64,000 bases of DNA from JAWKZG01 sp041396125. GTDB lineage: Bacteria > Pseudomonadota > Gammaproteobacteria > Competibacterales > Competibacteraceae. Within the stretch, counting starts at the first letter, position 1. Every line of letters begins with the position of its first letter. Location: the NCBI GenBank assembly GCA_041396125.1, contig JAWKZG010000016.1, positions 62,001 through 126,000 on the forward strand, given 5' to 3'. Position numbers and translations under genes: made by a program. The notes under the pieces were generated by a model. It was not told where the DNA came from and ran no database searches. It was given only the letters and a program-made list of their open reading frames with translations. Below are positions 27,493-36,964 of this stretch, piece after piece.

Positions 27493-28839
27493 ATGACAAC
27501 AGACACCATCGCCGCCATAGCCACCCCGCCTGGGCGGGGTGGTATCGGAATAGTACGGGTTTCGGGGCCGGCCACACCTGCTATTGCCAGCGTTTTATGC
27601 GGTGCATTGCCGCGTCCCCGTTACGCTGAATTGCGCGCCTTTCGGGCCGCAGATGACACGGTTATCGATCAGGGTATCGCCCTGTTTTTCCCCGCACCAC
27701 ATTCTTTTACCGGCGAGCCCGTGCTGGAACTGCAAGGGCATGGCGGACCGGTCGTTATGGATATGCTGCTGGCCCGGGTGCTGGAACTGGGCGCACGGCT
27801 GGCCCGACCAGGAGAATTCACCGAACGGGCGTTTCTTAACGAGAAACTGGATTTAGCCCAGGCCGAAGCAGTCGCCGATCTGATCGAAGCCAGCACTGCT
27901 GCGGCTGCCCGTGCTGCGATGGGCTCTTTGCAGGGCGTGTTCTCGCAACAGGTCAACGCGCTGGTTGAAGGCTTAATCCAGTTACGTTTGTATGTGGAAT
28001 CCGCTATCGATTTTCCGGAAGAGGAAATCGATTTCCTGTCTGATGGTCATGTCGCAACCCAACTGGGTGGATTACAAAGCCAGCTGCGCCGGTTATTGAA
28101 TGAGGCCGGGCAGGGTCAGCTGCTGCGTGACGGTATGAGTATTGTTATCGCCGGGCAGCCGAATGCGGGTAAATCCAGCCTGCTGAATCAACTGGCTGGC
28201 CGCGACAGCGCGATAGTTACCGCTATCCCCGGCACCACCCGCGATGTCCTGCGCGAATATATCGATATTGATGGTATGCCACTGCGCATTATTGACACCG
28301 CCGGTCTGCGCGAGAGCAGTGATCTGGTCGAGCAGGAAGGTATTCGCCGCGCCTGGCGTGAAATTGAAACAGCAGACCGGGTTTTGCTGGTCATCGACAG
28401 TCGGGACGGTATGACTACTGAAGATCAGGCTATCCGGGCGCGTTTGCCCGCATCAGTGCCACTCACGCTGATTCTTAACAAAATTGATTTAAGCCAGGAA
28501 ACACCGGGTGAGCAGACCGGCGACTGGGGGCCAGTCATCAAATTATCTGCCAAGACCGGCACTGGTCTGGATGTATTGCGGCAGCATCTGAAAGCCTGTA
28601 TGGGCTATCAGGCCAGTGGCGAAGGCGCGTTCATTGCCCGTCGCCGGCATCTGGACGCACTGCGCCGCGCCGCCGAACAGCTGGCCAATGCGCAGGTGCA
28701 ACTGGAGCAGTATCAGGCCGGTGAACTGGTCGCAGAAGAGCTGCGACTGGCCCAGAATCACCTGAGCGAAATCACCGGCGAATTCACCAGTGACGATCTA
28801 CTGGGGCGCATTTTCAGCAGTTTTTGTATCGGCAAATAA
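27493..28839 (+). CDS. mnmE: tRNA modification GTPase MnmE
   Basis: 448 residues. With MnmG it makes the carboxymethylaminomethyl group at U34 of several tRNAs, the substrate of MnmC. The N-terminal folate-binding domain (TDTIAAIATPPGRGGIGIVR; GEFTERAFLNEKLDLAQAEA) is followed by the inserted GTPase with G1 GQPNAGKSSLLNQLAG, G3 DTAGLRE, and G4 NKID, and the C-terminal CIGK. Intact, unlike its pathway partner mnmC in this window. Confidence 0.97.
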   Translation: MTTDTIAAIATPPGRGGIGIVRVSGPATPAIASVLCGALPRPRYAELRAFRAADDTVIDQGIALFFPAPHSFTGEPVLELQGHGGPVVMDMLLARVLELGARLARPGEFTERAFLNEKLDLAQAEAVADLIEASTAAAARAAMGSLQGVFSQQVNALVEGLIQLRLYVESAIDFPEEEIDFLSDGHVATQLGGLQSQLRRLLNEAGQGQLLRDGMSIVIAGQPNAGKSSLLNQLAGRDSAIVTAIPGTTRDVLREYIDIDGMPLRIIDTAGLRESSDLVEQEGIRRAWREIETADRVLLVIDSRDGMTTEDQAIRARLPASVPLTLILNKIDLSQETPGEQTGDWGPVIKLSAKTGTGLDVLRQHLKACMGYQASGEGAFIARRRHLDALRRAAEQLANAQVQLEQYQAGELVAEELRLAQNHLSEITGEFTSDDLLGRIFSSFCIGK

Positions 28840-28910
28840 AATAGCGAAACCCTGCTCCTTTTCAAACACACCAAATTTACAGTGTTGTTTTAAGGGGAGG
28901 TATTCCAGAT

Positions 28911-30194
28911 TTATCCTCTACTGAGCAGCAAGACCACAGCATCCCCGCCATCTGGCCGGATGCTGTTATCGTACTGCCAGCCCAGCCGGTCCGTCAGCTT
29001 TTTTGTTAACTGCAGACCCAGCCCGAAGCCCAGATCCCCGGTCGATTCCGATTCCGATTGCTGTGCCAGCCGGTTTGATATTTTTATCTGATGGCCCTGC
29101 TGGGAAATGCATACCTCGCCCTCCCAGGTATGCTGGAAGGCATTACGCAGCAGGTTACTCAAAACAATGCGGGCGGCTGTCTCCGGCAGTGTGCAGGTGC
29201 AGGGTTCAGTTTGTACCGAGAGCCGGACGGTTTTGCCGTCCAGCAGGTATTTCAGCTCAGTGACCAGATGCTGTACCAGCCGATCCAGCCGGACCTCGGT
29301 TTGGGGCAGGTTTTCGTTGTCATCCCGGCTCAGCCAGAGCAGGGTTTCGGTCAGATACTTCATGGTCTGGCTGGCGCGATCAATGCGTTCCAGCACGGCG
29401 GTTTCCCTGGGGTCTTGCCGGGTCTCCGGCTGCCGGCTTTTCAATTTATGCAATAGCTCGATATTACTTCGAATCACGCTGATGGGAGTGCGCAGTTCAT
29501 GACTGCTATGGCGCAGGAAGGCCTGTTCCCGCTCCAGTCCCTGCTGCACCGAGATCAGGCCGCTGCGTACCAGCTCAGCAAAGTCGTTCAGATCCCGAAA
29601 GCCAAAATCCGGTACCGGTTCTACCAGGGTTTTTTCGTTCAGACTTCTGGCCCAGTTGCCGAGTCTGGAAATCGGGTAGGACGCCTTGCGAAACAGCCAC
29701 CAGGCCACCAGACCCACGGCCAGTGCGGTAGCCAGACCTATCATCAACAGCGTCGTCAGCGAACTCCGGGCGTTGTCTCTCACCATGTCCGATACCTGCT
29801 CCGGCGAGATATAGAAACTGACGTAACGTTGCCCCTCCGGTATTGCTGTGCCGAGGTAAAAAATCAGTTTGTCAGGCCGGCCAGCCTGGGTTTCGACTCT
29901 GGTTTTATGGAGTACGCTGTTTAGGGGAGGCGGTTTGGCAATCGTGTCCCGGATGAACGCCGGTTGGTCCTCCCACTGTCGGGTTACCGAATAGCCTTGC
30001 AATGCGCTGTTCCGGTACAGCTCCTCATTATTGAGCGGAAGGCTGGCGGCACGAACCAGATTATCGGCGACAATGGTGTCCATGCCCCCCATAAAATACC
30101 GGGCAGACAACATGCTGTAGCCAACCACCAGCACCAGGGTAATGGTGATAAACGCCAGGATCAGCGATCCCTTCAGGCTGAGATTAAGCTTCAT
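28911..30194 (-). CDS. Sensor histidine kinase of the efflux operon
   Basis: 427 residues. The start is the ATG at 30194 (MKLNLSLKGSLILAFITI) because its upstream AAGGTGAT lies in the end of the regulator gene; the longer frame would run 43 residues antisense-like into it. There are two membrane segments (about residues 8-30 and 165-187) around a periplasmic sensor, then HAMP, HisKA with the phosphorylated His in HSSHELRTPISVIRSN, and a HATPase with NLLRNAFQHT and GLGLQLTKKL. The stop of the regulator overlaps this start by 11 bases. The signal sensed is unknown; a pump substrate or envelope stress is plausible. Confidence 0.9.
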   Translation of the reverse strand: MKLNLSLKGSLILAFITITLVLVVGYSMLSARYFMGGMDTIVADNLVRAASLPLNNEELYRNSALQGYSVTRQWEDQPAFIRDTIAKPPPLNSVLHKTRVETQAGRPDKLIFYLGTAIPEGQRYVSFYISPEQVSDMVRDNARSSLTTLLMIGLATALAVGLVAWWLFRKASYPISRLGNWARSLNEKTLVEPVPDFGFRDLNDFAELVRSGLISVQQGLEREQAFLRHSSHELRTPISVIRSNIELLHKLKSRQPETRQDPRETAVLERIDRASQTMKYLTETLLWLSRDDNENLPQTEVRLDRLVQHLVTELKYLLDGKTVRLSVQTEPCTCTLPETAARIVLSNLLRNAFQHTWEGEVCISQQGHQIKISNRLAQQSESESTGDLGFGLGLQLTKKLTDRLGWQYDNSIRPDGGDAVVLLLSRG

Positions 30195-30864
30195 TATCAC
30201 CTTCTTGCAGGGCAAAACCGAAACCGGGCACAGTGTGCAGCAATGGGAACGGGAAACCGGCATCCACGGCTTTGCGCAAATGATGCATATGTACCTTGAG
30301 AGCGTTGCTGTCGGGGATGCCATCGCCCCAGACCGCGCTTTCCAGCTTTTGCCGGGGAACGGCCGCGGGCGCTTCCCGCAGCAGGGTTTCCAGCAATCGC
30401 CAGCCGGTAGGCGAGATTTTCAGGGGCTGACCGGCACGGGTGACTTCGTGCCGGGTCAGATCCATTACCAGCTCACCGTGGCGCAGAATCCGGGCCTGGC
30501 CGCTGCGCCGGCGGGTCAGTGCCTGTACCCGTACTACCAGTTCTTCCAGCTCAAAAGGCTTGACCAGAAAGTCATCGGTGCCGGAACGGAAACCGTCCAG
30601 TTTGTCCTGCAGTCCGTCCCGGGCGGTAAGCATCAACACGGGGATATCGTGGCCCTGATCACGGATGGTGTGACACAGGGTCAGGCCATCCAGCCGGGGC
30701 AGATTAAGGTCCAGCAGCAGGGCGTCGTAGTCGTGTTCCTGCAGGAGTTGCAGCCCGTGCACACCGTTACTGGCATGATCACAGTGGATATTTTCGAGCT
30801 CCAGGTACTGCACCACAGTAGCGGCCAGATCATGGTCATCTTCCACCAGCAACACATCTAGCAT
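30184..30864 (-). CDS. OmpR/PhoB-family response regulator of the efflux operon
   Basis: 226 residues. The receiver domain has VEDD near residue 8, the phosphorylated Asp in LLLDLNLPRLDG (near residue 52) and KPFELEELVVR. The winged-helix output domain ends HHLRKAVDAGF, VPGFGFAL. It overlaps the RND pump gene by seven bases upstream and the kinase downstream, so all are translated from one mRNA. A likely target is its own operon promoter (direct repeats at 36590-36607). Confidence 0.92.
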   Translation of the reverse strand: MLDVLLVEDDHDLAATVVQYLELENIHCDHASNGVHGLQLLQEHDYDALLLDLNLPRLDGLTLCHTIRDQGHDIPVLMLTARDGLQDKLDGFRSGTDDFLVKPFELEELVVRVQALTRRRSGQARILRHGELVMDLTRHEVTRAGQPLKISPTGWRLLETLLREAPAAVPRQKLESAVWGDGIPDSNALKVHMHHLRKAVDAGFPFPLLHTVPGFGFALQEGDNEA

Positions 30865-33800
30865 GGTTCAGGTTCTCCTCGGGTTGCAGGTTTCAGTCGT
30901 TTCAGGCGGATTGCGATATCCTCCTGGATGGTGATCAGTGAGGGTATCAGGATCAGGGTAATCACGGTGGCGAACAGAATGCCATAACCCAGGGAGACGG
31001 CTGCCGGAATCAGAAACTGGGCCTGTCGGGATGTTTCGCTGAGCAGCGGTGCAAGCCCGGCAAAAGTGGTGACCGAAGTCAGCAGCACCGGGCGCAAACG
31101 ACCGGTACAGGCAGTAATAATAGCCTGCTTCCGGCTCCGGGTTTGCCTGGATTCCTCGTTGTACTGGCTGACCAGCAACAGGCTGTCATTCACCACCACA
31201 CCACTGAGCGCAATAACCCCGTTCAGAGACAGTATGCTCAGTGACAAATCATTCAGCCAGTGGCCGAGAATAGCACCCACAATGCCGAACGGGATGGCCG
31301 TCATGATCACCACCGGCTGGATATAGGACTGCAGCGGAATCGCCAGCAGCATATAGATGGCGAGCATAGCCAGTATGAACATGCTGACCATGGATGATGA
31401 GGTTTCCTGCTGCTGTTCCGCCTCGCCGGCAAATGTGATATCCAGCCCCGGATGCTGCTGCATCAGGTCAGCGGCAATGGTCAGTTGCAGGTTGCGAACC
31501 AGTTCGGTGACCGACTGGCTATCCTTGTCCACGTCCCCGGTAATGTAGACCGCCCGTTTGCTGTCAATACGGGTAATGCTGTCTCTGGAAAAGCCGTAGG
31601 ATGCGCTGGCAACTGTGGATAGCGGAACTACAGCCCCGGCAGGCGTGCGGACATTGGCATTCATCACGCTGGCGGCGCTGGCACGATCGGACTCGGATAG
31701 CGAACCTTCACTTCCACCTCGTCACTGCCACGCTGGTAGCGCTGGACCACCTGACCGCTGAAAGCCTGATAGACCTGGGTCGCCAGTTCATCGGTGGTCA
31801 TGCCCAGCGCCTTGCCCTGTTCAGTCAGTTGCAGATTCAGCTGGGGCTGGGTGGGGGTCAGGTTGTCATCCAGCCCGCTGACCGCAGGAAGGCCCTGCAG
31901 GTGTTTCTTCAGGTCGGCACCGGCCTGGTAGAGGACATCATCATCGCTTGAGCGCAGTTCGATCCGCAGGGCATCCACCATCCTGCGGGCACTTTGCACG
32001 CTCAGCGTTTTTACCCCTTCCGGAAGCCCGGCCTGCTGTCGCCACAGACGGGTAAACTGGTCCAGGGTATAGGAGAATCTGTCAGTCAGCTCCACGGTGA
32101 CAGAACCGCTTTGATCGGCCTCGGAAACCACCTGCAGGTTGGCAATGGCCAGCTCTTCGGCACCGGATTTCTCCCGCAAGACCTGGTCTGTTGCATAGGC
32201 CCTGGACTCCAGCAGACGCAGGGCATTATGGGTCAGGCCATAGCTGGCATCCTTGTGCATGGTCACACTAGCGGTCACCGTCTGGCCGGGTACGTCCGGG
32301 AAAAAACTCATGCGTACCGTACCGTTAAAAGGCATAGCGATCACTAATACCATGATACCGATGCCGAACAATACCACGGCATAGCGGTGAATAATGGCCT
32401 GTCCGATGACCGGTGTGTAGACCCGGCGATTGAACCAGGACAGGGCTGCATCTGCCGCATTCTGTATTTTCTGCCAGCCGGTCGTGAACCAGTGGCTGCG
32501 TTTGCCGTTCCGCTGCGTATTCAGATGGGCAAGATGGGCCGGCAGGATCAGCTTGGATTCCACGACCGACAGCAGCAGGCAGATAGCAACCACTAAGGCG
32601 AACTGGGCATACAACTCCCCCAGCATGCCGCTGATCTGCGATAAGGACGCAAAAGCCGCGACGGTGGTAAACACACCAAACAGCGTAGGCACGGCCACTT
32701 TCAGCGTACCGCGCACGGTGTTGGCCAGGGTATCGCCATACTTCTCTCGGGTGGCATAGACGCTTTCACCCACCACCACCGCGTCGTCGACTACGATCCC
32801 CAGCGCCATGATAAAGCCGAAAGTAGTGAACTCGTTCAGAGACAGGTCGGCAAAGCTCGAACCCATAAAAAACAGCGTGCCGAAGAAAATAAACGGCAGG
32901 CCCATGGCCACCCAGAAGGCTACCGTCAGGTTCAGAAAAACCGCCAGCAGCAGAAATACCAGCGCGATCCCCATCACGGCATTCTTTACCAGTAATGACA
33001 AGCGGCTGATAATGTTTTCGCTGCTGTCATTCCAGCTTGCCAGTTCGACACCGTCAGGCAGAGAGCCGTTGACGTGCCATTGTTCGACGACCTGTTCGGT
33101 GGCTTCCACGGAGCGAATGACATCGTCGTCACCGGTACTGATCACTTCCAGCGCCAGGCTCTCATGACCATCAAAACGGGACAGCACCGGCGTGGTGTCA
33201 TCGAAGGTGTCACGGATGCTTGCAACATCCCCCAGCGTCACGGTGCCATGATCCGCACTGGTGATTAGCGGAATCCTGGCAAACTCGGTCGCGTAGTAGG
33301 CCTGCTCCGAGGCTTTGAGCTGCAGGTACAGGCGTTCGTCCCGAAGGATTGCGGTGGCGGTGTTGGAAGAAAACTGGTTGATGGCATCCTGTACATCGGC
33401 CAGGGACAGACCAAAAGCCTGCAGACGTACTTCATCGATTTCCACCGACATCACCGGATCAACCCAGCCGGAGTATTCCACACTATTGATATCCGACTGT
33501 GCCAGCAGGTCGGCTTTCAGCCGCTCGCCCAGTTGCTGCAAGGTATGTCGGCCAACATCACCATACAGCTGCAGGGTAATGGCGTGCGCTTCCCGCAGTT
33601 TTTTCTCCACGATGGGATTCTCGGCATCGGCCGGAAAATTGGAGATGGCATCCACCTCGTTTTTAACGTCCCGCAGCAGGGTATCCATGTCGTAATCAGA
33701 CTGGCGTTCAACCTCGACCGTTACCCCTTTGCTGTTGGAGGTGCTGGTGATGGACTTGATACCGGTGACCCCTTCCAGGGCATCCTCGATTTTTATAGCG

Positions 33801-34009
33801 ACGCCTTCCTCGCTCTGCTGGGCAGAGCCGCTGAGGTAAGTGACCGAGACCGACAGACTGCGTGGCTCTGCCTCCGGAAAAGCTTCCTTGCGCAGGTCAC
33901 CCACGGTTAGCAGGCCGGCTAAAATTATCATTATCAACAGCAGATTGGCAGCGACCGGATTGTTGGCAAACCAGGGGATAATGCCGCTCAGTTTACTCTG
34001 GTCAGTCAT
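30858..34009 (-). pseudogene. RND efflux pump, inner-membrane subunit, one frameshift
   Basis: About 1,050 residues when rejoined. RND pumps use the proton gradient to expel compounds. Start MTDQSKLSGIIPWFANNPVA; membrane helices include GIALVFLLLAVFLNLTVAFW and the charge relay helix FIMALGIVVDDAVVVGE (paired Asp). Frame is lost near 31694: reading YPSPIVPAPPA then stop, whereas one added G gives YPESDRASAASVMNANVRT and continues to 30858. The remaining part has helices and LNGVIALSGVVVNDSLLL. The shift is one base in a short GG/CC site. It lies between the adaptor and the regulator genes, overlapping both. Confidence 0.87.
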
Positions 34010-35174
34010 GAAGCTGCTCCTGCACAGGTTGCACTTTCATCCCTTCGCTGTAGTTACTCAGGGGCTGGATGACCACCTGGGCTGTAGCGGCGGTATTTTC
34101 CGGTGGTTCGAGGTAAATGTATTGCTGGTCCAGGAAGCGGATCTTCGCCGGATGGGCGGCAAGCAGCTTGTTCTCGTCCACGGTCCAGATCTCGCCGCGC
34201 TGACTCAGCGCCGACGCTGGCAGTTGCCAGAGGCCGTCCACCGCCCGACCGGGGATGGTAGCCTGCAGGAAGGTGCCCGGATACAGCGGCGGCTCCTGTT
34301 GCAAGGGCTTAGCTACAGCCACGATCAGAGACCGTTGCCGGGTTTCACTATTCAGGTTTTTTTCGGTACGAATGGCCGTACCGGACCAGCGCTGGCCGGT
34401 TTCCACCTGGAGCAGTTCCACCTCATAATCCCCGGACACCAGTTCACTTTCTGCCGGCAGGGCGGACCAGTCTGCCGCTGATAATGGAATGCTGATTTCC
34501 ACCACGTCAGTGCTCATCAGCTGGCCAATTTCGCTGCCGGCCTGGACATAACTGCCGGGGGCAATAGCGCGACTGATCACAAGGGCATCGAAAGGGGCCT
34601 CGATCCGGGTACTGGCCAGGTTTTCCTGCGCTGCTGCGACCGCTTGTGTCGCACTGTCCAGGGCTGATTTGGCGGCTGCCAGCTGGGGTTCGTGCAGCAC
34701 CAGGGGCGACAAGGGATCACCTTTCAGACCGGATGATGCCCATTCTTGTTTGGCCTGCTGATATTCCTGTTGCTCTTCCAGATAGCTGACCCTGGCGCTG
34801 GCTTCGGTATTCCGGGCAGCGGCCAGCTCTGCCTGCCACTGGCTGTCTTCCAAAGTAGCCAGAACTTGACCTTTGCTAATCAGACGACCCGTTTCGAAAT
34901 GGTCGTCGATGGCGCTCACCTGGCCGCTGATGCGACTGCTCAAGGTCAGCTCAAAACGGGTTTCGGCGCTGCCTACACCTTCAATATGTGCCTGGTGCGT
35001 GCCGGCAGTGACTTCCAGTACGGCAACCGTTGGCACCTGGACGGCCTGGGCCTGTGCTGTTGACGCCATGGCGGCCTGATTTGCAGCCATGCGAACATGG
35101 TTGAAAATAAATGCAGCCGCCAATGAAAAAACAGCCAGCAAAAAGACTATTCGGCGAAGGTTTTTACGGCTCAT
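34002..35174 (-). CDS. Efflux periplasmic adaptor (membrane fusion) protein
   Basis: 390 residues. An N-terminal membrane anchor (RIVFLLAVFSLAAAFIFNHV) is followed by the lipoyl-half motifs (SSRISGQVSAIDDHFETG and, after the coiled-coil hairpin, IEAPFDALVISRAIAPGSYV), and a beta-barrel. The coiled coil covers about residues 115-190. It bridges the RND pump and the outer-membrane channel. It overlaps the pump gene by eight bases and the channel gene by four (ATGA). Confidence 0.9.
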   Translation of the reverse strand: MSRKNLRRIVFLLAVFSLAAAFIFNHVRMAANQAAMASTAQAQAVQVPTVAVLEVTAGTHQAHIEGVGSAETRFELTLSSRISGQVSAIDDHFETGRLISKGQVLATLEDSQWQAELAAARNTEASARVSYLEEQQEYQQAKQEWASSGLKGDPLSPLVLHEPQLAAAKSALDSATQAVAAAQENLASTRIEAPFDALVISRAIAPGSYVQAGSEIGQLMSTDVVEISIPLSAADWSALPAESELVSGDYEVELLQVETGQRWSGTAIRTEKNLNSETRQRSLIVAVAKPLQQEPPLYPGTFLQATIPGRAVDGLWQLPASALSQRGEIWTVDENKLLAAHPAKIRFLDQQYIYLEPPENTAATAQVVIQPLSNYSEGMKVQPVQEQLHD

Positions 35175-36529
35175 GCGGGTACTCCCAGCCCCAGGGCCAG
35201 TGCCAGGGTGATGCGGTTATCCAGGCGGTTGTACGTGAGGGTATCGAGCTGGGCTTCCAGGTCGTAGGTCTGCTGTTGCACAATCAACAGTTCCAGAATA
35301 GTGGTGTTACCGGCCCGGTATTTGTCCTGGTAGCGGCTCAGAGTCAGTTGTGCTTTTTCCAGAGCCTGACGGATATAGGCCTGCCGGTCAGTCAGTGCCA
35401 GCTCGCGGGCCAGCGCGTTTCGAACTTCTTCGACGGCCGTCAGCATTGTTTCCCGATACTTTTGATACTGGATGGCGGTTTCCAGCTCGGCGATCTCCGC
35501 CGCCGCTTTCAGCTTGCCGCCCTGAAACAGGGGTGCTGTCAGCTGGCCGAGCAGCGACCATACCGGATCGGTCAGCAACGCCTCGGCAGGCGAGTCAGCC
35601 ATATCTTCCAGGGCGGCCTGCAAATTGATACTGGGCAACAGTTCCTTATAGGCGACGCTGGCGCTGTAATCGGCAGCCGCAATGGCGTACCAGGCGGATT
35701 GCAGATCCGGGCGGCGGGCCAGGGTTTGTTCCGGCAACTCTGCCAGCGGGCGTACCACCTGTGGATAAGCGTCCGGCACCTTGTAGCGGTCATCGTCCAC
35801 CCGCCCCAGCAGCGTGTTCAGTGTCCGTTCCCCCTGCTCAATGGCTTGCTCCAACTCCCGCACCGAGGCCTGGGTGCTGAATGTGGCGCTGCGGGCGCTG
35901 TCCAGATCATCCAGCGAGCCAAGTCCGCGCTGATAGCGTTGCAGAATCAGCTGTTCGTTCAATGCCAGAGTGGCCAGACGTCGCTGCTCAATCGCCAGTG
36001 AGCGCTTTTGCGCGACCAGATCGAGCCAGCTGCTCATCACCTCGGCGGCCAGGGTATCCCGGGCCGCCTGATAAGTGGCCCGTTGCTGGAAGGCGGTTTG
36101 TTCCGCAGCGTTGATGCCGTCTTCAATCTGTTGCCACAAATCCAGCTGCCAGCTCAGGCTGACGGCCCCGGTGTATTGGCTGTCCGAGTCCTCGGTATCG
36201 CCACCACTGAAATCTGCGGACAGCGCCGGATAGCGGTCGCCACTACTCTGGCGCAGTCCGGCCCGGCTTTGTTCCAGTACCAGCAGGGTTTGCTGTAAAC
36301 CGGGATTGTTGCTCAAAGCTTCTGTCACCAGAGTTTGCAGCTCCGGGCTGTCGATCAGGTCGGTCAGTCTGACCGTGGACGCAGGTACTATGATGTCGCC
36401 CTGCCAGACTGGAACTTCCTTGGGTAAATCACTGGCCTGTGCCAGATAATCCTGTTGTCCACCTGTGGTCGCGCAACCAGCTAGTAGGGCCAGGGCAAGT
36501 ACCGGTAATGAAAAGTAATAGGTTTGCAT
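35171..36529 (-). CDS. Efflux outer-membrane channel (TolC/NodT family lipoprotein)
   Basis: 452 residues. A lipoprotein signal (LALALLAGCATTGG) precedes two OEP repeats (TolC-like channel). Landmarks are SRAGLRQSSGDRYPALSADF and GNTTILELLIVQQQTYDLEAQ. It is the first gene of the five-gene operon, ahead of adaptor, pump, regulator and kinase. The operon promoter is presumably in 36530-36650. Confidence 0.9.
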   Translation of the reverse strand: MQTYYFSLPVLALALLAGCATTGGQQDYLAQASDLPKEVPVWQGDIIVPASTVRLTDLIDSPELQTLVTEALSNNPGLQQTLLVLEQSRAGLRQSSGDRYPALSADFSGGDTEDSDSQYTGAVSLSWQLDLWQQIEDGINAAEQTAFQQRATYQAARDTLAAEVMSSWLDLVAQKRSLAIEQRRLATLALNEQLILQRYQRGLGSLDDLDSARSATFSTQASVRELEQAIEQGERTLNTLLGRVDDDRYKVPDAYPQVVRPLAELPEQTLARRPDLQSAWYAIAAADYSASVAYKELLPSINLQAALEDMADSPAEALLTDPVWSLLGQLTAPLFQGGKLKAAAEIAELETAIQYQKYRETMLTAVEEVRNALARELALTDRQAYIRQALEKAQLTLSRYQDKYRAGNTTILELLIVQQQTYDLEAQLDTLTYNRLDNRITLALALGLGVPA

Positions 36530-36589
36530 CAGAGTCCTGTCAGAAGCAAAGTTGTTCGAATCAAGTTTGCGGACAGGATAGGGAGAGGA

Positions 36590-36607
36590 GGGTTAAGAGG
36601 GGGTTAA
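36590..36607. promoter_or_regulatory. Direct repeats upstream of the efflux operon, candidate regulator site
   Basis: GGGTTAA occurs at 36590-36596 and 36601-36607, an 11-bp period, on the side of the operon start (61-78 bases upstream of 36529). A weaker third copy (GGTTAGG) follows at 36610. OmpR/PhoB-type regulators bind direct half-sites at about one helical turn, so this may be the site of the operon's own regulator. Inferred from spacing only. Confidence 0.45.
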
Positions 36608-36700
36608 ATGGTTAGGCGGGGTTGGGCAGGTTTTGTTTTTATCCTCTGTGGCGATTTAGTGTTAATTCATGAAGGGGAGAAATATACCCGTCAGATCAAT

Positions 36701-36964
36701 CTATCCAAGAATAAACTGAGCTTTTAGTCTGTTCAGAAGTTGAATTTCATCTGATGACACTGGCAGAAAATGATCCTTCCGAGTCTTTACCCACTCTGAC
36801 AACTCATCGTCACCCTCGGTGATCTCATCATAGATAGTGCTGATACTGGCTAATGCAGAGGCGGCGTACTGCCGATCTAGCCAATCCCAGTAAGCTGGGC
36901 AGAAGCTCATTTGATAATGCAAATTCTTGGCCTGGATGTAGGTATTGGCGTCCAGCAAATACAT
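36701..36964 (-). CDS. DUF4411 (PIN-like) protein, shortened
   Basis: 87 residues where the family is usually about 160. The N-terminus MYLLDANTYIQAKNLHYQMS is full-length DUF4411 and the block WVKTRKDHFLPVSSDE follows. The last residues (LLNRLKAQFILG) look to me like the family's C-terminal end, so an internal deletion of about 75 residues, rather than a simple truncation, is possible. The start is the ATG at 36964, sharing its A with the stop of the ImmA/IrrE gene (TGATG). DUF4411 proteins are commonly paired with an ImmA/IrrE regulator and are thought to be toxins; the missing part would include the catalytic acidic residues. Confidence 0.7.
   Translation of the reverse strand: MYLLDANTYIQAKNLHYQMSFCPAYWDWLDRQYAASALASISTIYDEITEGDDELSEWVKTRKDHFLPVSSDEIQLLNRLKAQFILG

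Noticed and set aside
28840..28910. Terminator between convergent mnmE and kinase genes
   Set aside because: Only a weak AACAC/GTGTT stem followed by a short T run is seen, so it is not called.
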